Assembly (NCBI GenBank): GCA_023251235.1
Contig: JAHEZE010000007.1
Coordinates: 1-36,293 of the forward strand
Direction of reading: 5' to 3'
Length of the DNA: 36,293 bases
Origin: Sphingobacteriales bacterium
Lineage (GTDB): Bacteria > Bacteroidota > Bacteroidia > Chitinophagales > Chitinophagaceae
Positions within the stretch are counted from its first letter, which is position 1. Each line of letters opens with the position of its first letter. Of this stretch, positions 32,832 to 36,293 are shown in pieces. The position numbers and the translations under genes were made by a program. The notes beneath the pieces are model-generated. The model ran no database searches and was not told where the DNA came from. It was given only the letters and a program-made list of their open reading frames with translations.

Positions 32832-33518
32832 TTATTTCTTTTTTTCTTTCCCGGGTTTTGCTGGGGCTGCAACAGGAGCAGCAGCGGTAGCAGCTGTAGT
32901 AGCAGCAACAGCAGGAGTGCCAGCTGCGGGTGCAGCACCGGCAACCGGTGCGACAGTAGCTTCTTCCTGTTTCAATTCGCGGGTCAATGCTACTGAAGCG
33001 ATGGGAATTCTGGGTGAATTCAACAATTCATAATTCTCTTCTTTAATATCCTCCACCCGGATATTTCCATTGAGTTCAAGATTGTTTATATCAACAACAA
33101 TATGCTCTTTCAGATACTTTGGTAAAGTTTTTATTTTTAGTGATTTCATCTTTTTTATCAGATGACCTCCGTCTTTTACTCCCTTTGCCACACCTGTAAA
33201 CTTAAGAGGAATGTCAGCAATAACTTTCTTATCCTGTACCAATTCCAGTAAGTCCACATGTATCAGTTTGTCAGTTACCTTATCAAACTGAAGGTCTTTT
33301 AAAATACATGTATATGTGCTGCCATTCAGCATAACATTTGCCTGCTGAAAGTCTGGTGTATATACAAGCGTTTTAAAAGCTAAAGAAGGAGCAGCAAAAC
33401 TGATCTCCTTTGCGCCACCGTAAATTACACCGGGCACCATGTCCTGAGAGCGAAGTTGGCGGGTGGCTTTTTTCCCGGTTTCGGTCCTCAGTTGTCCTTC
33501 GATCGTAATCGTTTTCAT
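32832..33518 (-). CDS. rplY: 50S ribosomal protein L25/general stress protein Ctc, with Ala/Pro tail
   Basis: The 228-residue protein is the long (CTC) form of L25, a 5S rRNA-binding protein of the large subunit. The L25 domain (1-95: TIEGQLRTETGKKATRQLR, VPGVIYGG, ILKDLQFDKVTDKLIHVDLLEL) is followed by the TL5-type C-terminal beta domain (96-185: VIADIPLKFTGVAKGVKDGGHL, LPKYLKEHIVVDI). The last ~45 residues are a low-complexity Ala/Pro/Thr tail (TVAPVAGAAPAAGTPAVAA) ending in PGKEKKK. Such disordered tails are common in Bacteroidota L25 and vary in length. Neighbours pth and prs are its usual partners. Confidence 0.93.
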   Translation of the reverse strand: MKTITIEGQLRTETGKKATRQLRSQDMVPGVIYGGAKEISFAAPSLAFKTLVYTPDFQQANVMLNGSTYTCILKDLQFDKVTDKLIHVDLLELVQDKKVIADIPLKFTGVAKGVKDGGHLIKKMKSLKIKTLPKYLKEHIVVDINNLELNGNIRVEDIKEENYELLNSPRIPIASVALTRELKQEEATVAPVAGAAPAAGTPAVAATTAATAAAPVAAPAKPGKEKKK

Positions 33519-33634
33519 TGTTTATGTTTATTTATTAGTTACCAGTTATTTTTTTTAGCCCGGCTTCAACAACTCTAATCACCAATGGTTGCGTCGCACC
33601 CTTCAGCTTTCTTCTCACTATTCACCAAAATTTA

Positions 33635-34579
33635 TCATTCTTTTCGTTGTGAATGAACAAAAAGACTGGTAATACTTTTGTTCTCAAATGCATTTCGGAT
33701 AGCTACTGCAAATAAATTGGCAACAGAAATTATTTTAATCTTAGGGCTTTCTTTTTTCAATGGAATAGTATCACAAACAACCAGTTCTTCTAACACACTA
33801 TTTTCAATATTCTCGTAAGCTTTCCCACTCAGAACAGGATGAGTGATCATTGCCCTTACACTTCTTGCGCCTTTTTCCTTTATAAGAGCTGCACTTTTAG
33901 CCAGAGTACCCCCGGTATCACAAATATCATCTATGATTACCACGTCCTTGTCTTCTACATCGCCAATAACTACCATACTCGCAATTTCATTTGCTCTTTT
34001 GCGGTGTTTATCGCAAATAACCATTTCCGCTTCAAAGTAACTGGCAATTTCCCTGATCCTGTTAGCACTTCCTACATCAGGGGCCGCGAAGGTAAGGTTT
34101 TCCAGCCTTAGATTTTCAATGTAAGGGATAAAAACGGCATGGCTGTCCAGGTGATCAACAGGAATATCAAAATAGCCCTGAATCTGTGGAGCATGAAGAT
34201 CCATCGTGATAACCCTATCAGCCCCGGCGGCCCTTAGCATATTGGCTACCAGTTTACTGCCTATAGATACCCTTGGCCTATCTTTACGATCCTGCCTTGC
34301 ATAACCATAATAGGGTATTACAGCATTGATCTTATATGCAGAAGCTCTTTTAGCGGCGTCAATCATCAGAAGAAGTTCCATCAGGTTATCAGATGGAGCG
34401 TGGGTACTTTGAATCAGGAAAACAAAATCGCCCCTGATACTTTCAAGAAAAGTGGGCAAAATTTCTCCATCGCTGAACTTCTGAATGCTGATTTTTCCGA
34501 GTTGGCAACCATAGCTTTTACATATCTGTTCGGCTAATTTCAGTGAGCCTGTTCCGGCAAAGATTTTGGCTGATGACAT
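33635..34579 (-). CDS. prs: Ribose-phosphate pyrophosphokinase
   Basis: The 314-residue enzyme makes PRPP from ribose 5-phosphate and ATP for nucleotide, His and Trp synthesis. Family features are FSDGEILPTFLESIRG near the N-terminus, the flexible-loop region PYYGYARQDRKDRPR (89-103), MDLHAPQIQGYFDIPVDHL (126-144), the PRPP-binding loop DVVIIDDICDTGGTL (212-226) and KHRKRAN in place of the more usual KRR segment. It is the first gene of a prs-rplY-pth gene order shared by many bacteria. The 116-base gap to rplY shows no obvious hairpin. Confidence 0.95.
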   Translation of the reverse strand: MSSAKIFAGTGSLKLAEQICKSYGCQLGKISIQKFSDGEILPTFLESIRGDFVFLIQSTHAPSDNLMELLLMIDAAKRASAYKINAVIPYYGYARQDRKDRPRVSIGSKLVANMLRAAGADRVITMDLHAPQIQGYFDIPVDHLDSHAVFIPYIENLRLENLTFAAPDVGSANRIREIASYFEAEMVICDKHRKRANEIASMVVIGDVEDKDVVIIDDICDTGGTLAKSAALIKEKGARSVRAMITHPVLSGKAYENIENSVLEELVVCDTIPLKKESPKIKIISVANLFAVAIRNAFENKSITSLFVHSQRKE

Positions 34580-34683
34580 GACTGTAAAATGTGTTCCAAA
34601 GGAAGCTCTTTGGAGGGGCGAAGATAGTATTTCACTTTCAATTAAAGGAAACTACCAAAAATTCTTTCCCGGTTTTAATCTCT

Positions 34684-34893
34684 TTATTTCAATGATGCAA
34701 CAGCGGTGCTTTTGGCACTTACTTCAACAGCATTCGTATTTTTTGAGGAAAAGACTTTACTGGTAGTAGTATTGCAACTGTAAAAAATAGAGGAACAAAT
34801 AAAAATGGAAAAAAATAAAGCTACCACATAAACACCGGCAAAAAATAAAATTGGATGCAAGGCCCCAAACGGAGATATAGTTTTTCTTTTCAT
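34684..34893 (-). CDS. Small hypothetical protein with one membrane helix
   Basis: With ATG 34893 as start the product has 69 residues: a basic N-terminus (MKRKTISPFG), a hydrophobic segment of about 30 residues (LHPILFFAGVYVVALFFSIFI) containing cysteines, and a Ser/Thr/Ala-rich tail. ATG 34926 would add TFEHTNF, whose codons coincide with a promoter-like AACCTTTG box, so the shorter form is preferred. It could also be a signal peptide with a short exported tail. I do not recognise the family, and coding status is moderately supported. Confidence 0.5.
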   Translation of the reverse strand: MKRKTISPFGALHPILFFAGVYVVALFFSIFICSSIFYSCNTTTSKVFSSKNTNAVEVSAKSTAVASLK

Positions 34894-34958
34894 AGGATTA
34901 AAATTTGTGTGTTCAAAGGTTGCCAACTTAACACATAAGATATACCCGGTAAGTTGTA

Positions 34959-34989
34959 TTTGTTAAGACTAAATTATTTGCTAATCTTG
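34959..34989 (+). promoter_or_regulatory. Possible promoter of radC
   Basis: TTTG (34959-34962), 19 bases, then TAATCTTG (34982-34989, one mismatch to TAnnTTTG) ends only four bases before the radC ATG. If used, the transcript would be nearly leaderless. Confidence 0.4.
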
Positions 34990-34993
34990 ATAC

Positions 34994-35686
34994 ATGCAAG
35001 AGCAGAATTACTCCATTAAACAATGGGCAAAAGACGACCGGCCCCGGGAAAAGTTACTATTAAAAGGCGCTGAAAATCTTAGTGATTCAGAGTTGCTCGC
35101 CATCCTGATCCATAACGGTTCAAAAAATAAAAGCGCAGTGGACCTGGCAAAAGAAATTCTGAAACTCGGGAAGGATAATTTAATTGAACTTGGAAAGCTT
35201 TCAATTAAGGAGTTCACTAAAATAAAAGGTATTGGCGAAGCAAAAGCAATTACCATTGCAGCAGCCCTTGAGCTGGGGCGTAGAAGGCAGGCAGCTGTTT
35301 CATTTACAAAGCCTGTAATTACCAGTAGTCATGAAATAGCTAATTATTTACAAATTAAACTAAAAGACCTGCGACATGAAGTCTTTGGAGTTCTCTTTTT
35401 AAACAGGGCTAATAAAGTGAATCACTTTGAAATCATTAGTGAAGGCGGCATTACCGGTACAGTAGCCGACCCAAGAATAATACTTAAAAAAGCATTGGAA
35501 GAAGATGCTGTAAGCCTGATCCTTTGTCATAATCATCCATCCGGCAGTTTAAAACCAAGCCGGTCGGATGAAGAGCTTACTAATAAAATAAAGGAGGCTG
35601 CAAAATATTTCGATATAAAAATTTTAGACCATCTTATTGTCAGCGATTCCGGTTATTACAGTTTTGCTGACGAAGGAATATTATAG
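34994..35686 (+). CDS. radC: RadC-family JAB/MPN domain protein
   Basis: The 230-residue protein has the two-part RadC layout: an N-terminal helix-hairpin-helix region (DRPREKLLLKGAENLSDSEL, KIKGIGEAKA) and a JAMM domain with H179, H181 and D192 in HNHPSGSLKPSRSD and an upstream glutamate in FEIISEGG. Metal-binding residues are complete. The biochemical role of RadC is still unclear despite its historical DNA-repair label. Length is normal. It is divergent from the small membrane protein gene, with 100 bases between. Confidence 0.93.
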   Translation: MQEQNYSIKQWAKDDRPREKLLLKGAENLSDSELLAILIHNGSKNKSAVDLAKEILKLGKDNLIELGKLSIKEFTKIKGIGEAKAITIAAALELGRRRQAAVSFTKPVITSSHEIANYLQIKLKDLRHEVFGVLFLNRANKVNHFEIISEGGITGTVADPRIILKKALEEDAVSLILCHNHPSGSLKPSRSDEELTNKIKEAAKYFDIKILDHLIVSDSGYYSFADEGIL

Positions 35687-35736
35687 AGATGATAGTGTTG
35701 GCTTCACCTATCTTCTGCAAAATGATCACTTATCAA

Positions 35737-36051
35737 CTATGCCTGTGCAGTTGGTCCTCCAAAATTCATTGGTAGTTGAACCTCTTCAAGGTCTTTAATT
35801 AAGCCGTTAGCTGATTCATACCGCAATACATTTTCGGTTAATGCTTTCATGAAACGCTTGGCATGCTGTGGAGTAAAAATAATTCTTGATTTCACCTTGC
35901 TCTTGGGAGTCCCCGGCATTACATTGACAAAGTCAATTACAAATTCTGCATGCGAGTGAGTAATAATAGCAAGGTTGGCATAAGTACCTTCAGCCACTTC
36001 TTCTGTTATTTCAATATTGAGCTGATTGGGTGGTGGGAGTTGCTGGTCCAT
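35737..36051 (-). CDS. DUF3467 protein
   Basis: The 104-residue protein matches DUF3467: LNIEITEEVAEGTYANLAIITHSHAEFVIDFVNVMPG, then RIIFTPQHAKRFMKALTENVLRYE. The family is small, cytoplasmic, of unknown function and common in Bacteroidota. The start is set at ATG 36051 (MDQQLPPPNQ, the usual N-terminus). A start at 36129 would run through a TACTGA-N6-TCATT site at 36093-36109 and add an unrelated aromatic extension. Confidence 0.88.
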   Translation of the reverse strand: MDQQLPPPNQLNIEITEEVAEGTYANLAIITHSHAEFVIDFVNVMPGTPKSKVKSRIIFTPQHAKRFMKALTENVLRYESANGLIKDLEEVQLPMNFGGPTAQA

Positions 36052-36092
36052 TGAAATTTGCTTTAGGTAAATGTAATGAAATCTAATATAGA

Positions 36093-36109
36093 AATGACAA
36101 TAATCAGTA
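36093..36109 (-). promoter_or_regulatory. TACTGA-N6-TCATT site upstream of the DUF3467 gene
   Basis: The minus strand reads TACTGATTATTGTCATT, a full match at all eleven fixed bases to the sites at 19.95 and 23.1 kb. TACATTTA begins 17 bases downstream as a possible -7 box; the start codon is 41 bases from the site. Its presence 11 kb from the cluster suggests a regulon wider than the window. Confidence 0.55.
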
Positions 36110-36239
36110 TTTGTCCTATCAAATAACAATACAACAATTTATAATAATAAGTAACCGTTGAGAAACAATTACCTAAAATTATATATACTTATTCCATCGG
36201 TTCCCTTCATATTCCTTTTTATAGAAAGCATCTTTACTT

Positions 36240-36293
36240 ATGCAAACACCTCACACAAAAAATATCAATGAAGAATTGAAATTTTTAAAAAAA
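36240..36293 (+). CDS. Possible start of a further gene, cut by the window end
   Basis: From ATG 36240 the frame stays open for 18 codons to the window edge (MQTPHTKNINEELKFLKK). The composition looks like a real N-terminus and it follows 188 bases of non-coding sequence, but nothing identifies the product. Confidence 0.4.
   Translation, partial: MQTPHTKNINEELKFLKK

Noticed and set aside
1-36293. Search by eye for CRISPR arrays, insertion sequences, integrases and phage genes
   Set aside because: No spaced direct repeats of CRISPR type and no transposase, integrase or phage structural motif were seen; the repetitive look of 1-12 kb is explained by paralogous kinases.

Overview
The window looks like a chromosomal segment of a Bacteroidota bacterium, most likely a Chitinophagaceae-type organism. 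The evidence is low-to-moderate GC, start codons without Shine-Dalgarno sequences, TAATG stop/start overlaps, a few TAnnTTTG-type promoter boxes, a fused E1 alpha/beta dehydrogenase, DUF3467 and DUF4399 proteins, TPR sensor kinases and a YXWGXW-type lipoprotein. This is inferred from gene content, not from a marker-gene search. There is no transposase, CRISPR array, phage gene or rRNA. No gene-free stretch exceeds 300 bases; the longest gaps (about 240-250 bases at 22102-22339, 22987-23238, 25052-25295 and 28097-28341) carry mainly regulatory sequence.

Region 1 (1-13771, all + strand) is the most unusual part. Seven sensor histidine kinase genes stand head to tail, separated by 0-9 bases apart from one interruption, and share an almost identical C-terminal transmitter behind different sensor halves: four TPR sensors, one 7TM-DISM-like sensor, one copy cut off by the window edge, and one chimera in which the start of a two-component propeller protein is joined directly to the phosphoacceptor box. 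A secreted ThuA-like protein sits between copies 1 and 2. The array ends in two near-adjacent receiver genes, the second fused to a class IIIb-like adenylate cyclase. The simplest reading is many membrane sensors converging on one receiver pair with cAMP as output. Palindromic repeats have entered several kinase copies in frame.

Region 2 (13789-19466) holds a DUF4399 lipoprotein, an M61 peptidase and an AarF/UbiB-like kinase in one operon, an NTF2-like lipoprotein, a GNAT acetyltransferase and a tRNA-Met.

Region 3 (19528-25051) is a stress and signalling cluster: two single-domain receivers, a PAS sensor kinase, a YXWGXW lipoprotein, an HPF/RaiA-like ribosome hibernation factor, a second lipoprotein and a receiver-CRP fusion regulator. 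Several promoters here carry the same dyad, TACTGA-N6-TCATT, in the same orientation and at similar distance from the start codon. A further copy lies upstream of the DUF3467 gene at 36 kb. It has the layout of a Crp/Fnr-type site and suggests a small local regulon.

Region 4 (25296-28096) carries the fused branched-chain 2-oxoacid dehydrogenase E1 and a FAH-family hydrolase. Region 5 (28342-32146) is a compact operon: an HD phosphohydrolase with a YHNxxHxxDV signature, an NTT-like transporter fused to HEAT repeats, and a stand-alone cyclic-nucleotide-binding protein with an intact cAMP-type pocket. It could be a downstream user of the cyclase product, but that link is inference. Region 6 (32160-36293) is housekeeping: pth, an L25/CTC ribosomal protein, prs, a small membrane protein, radC, DUF3467 and the start of one further gene.
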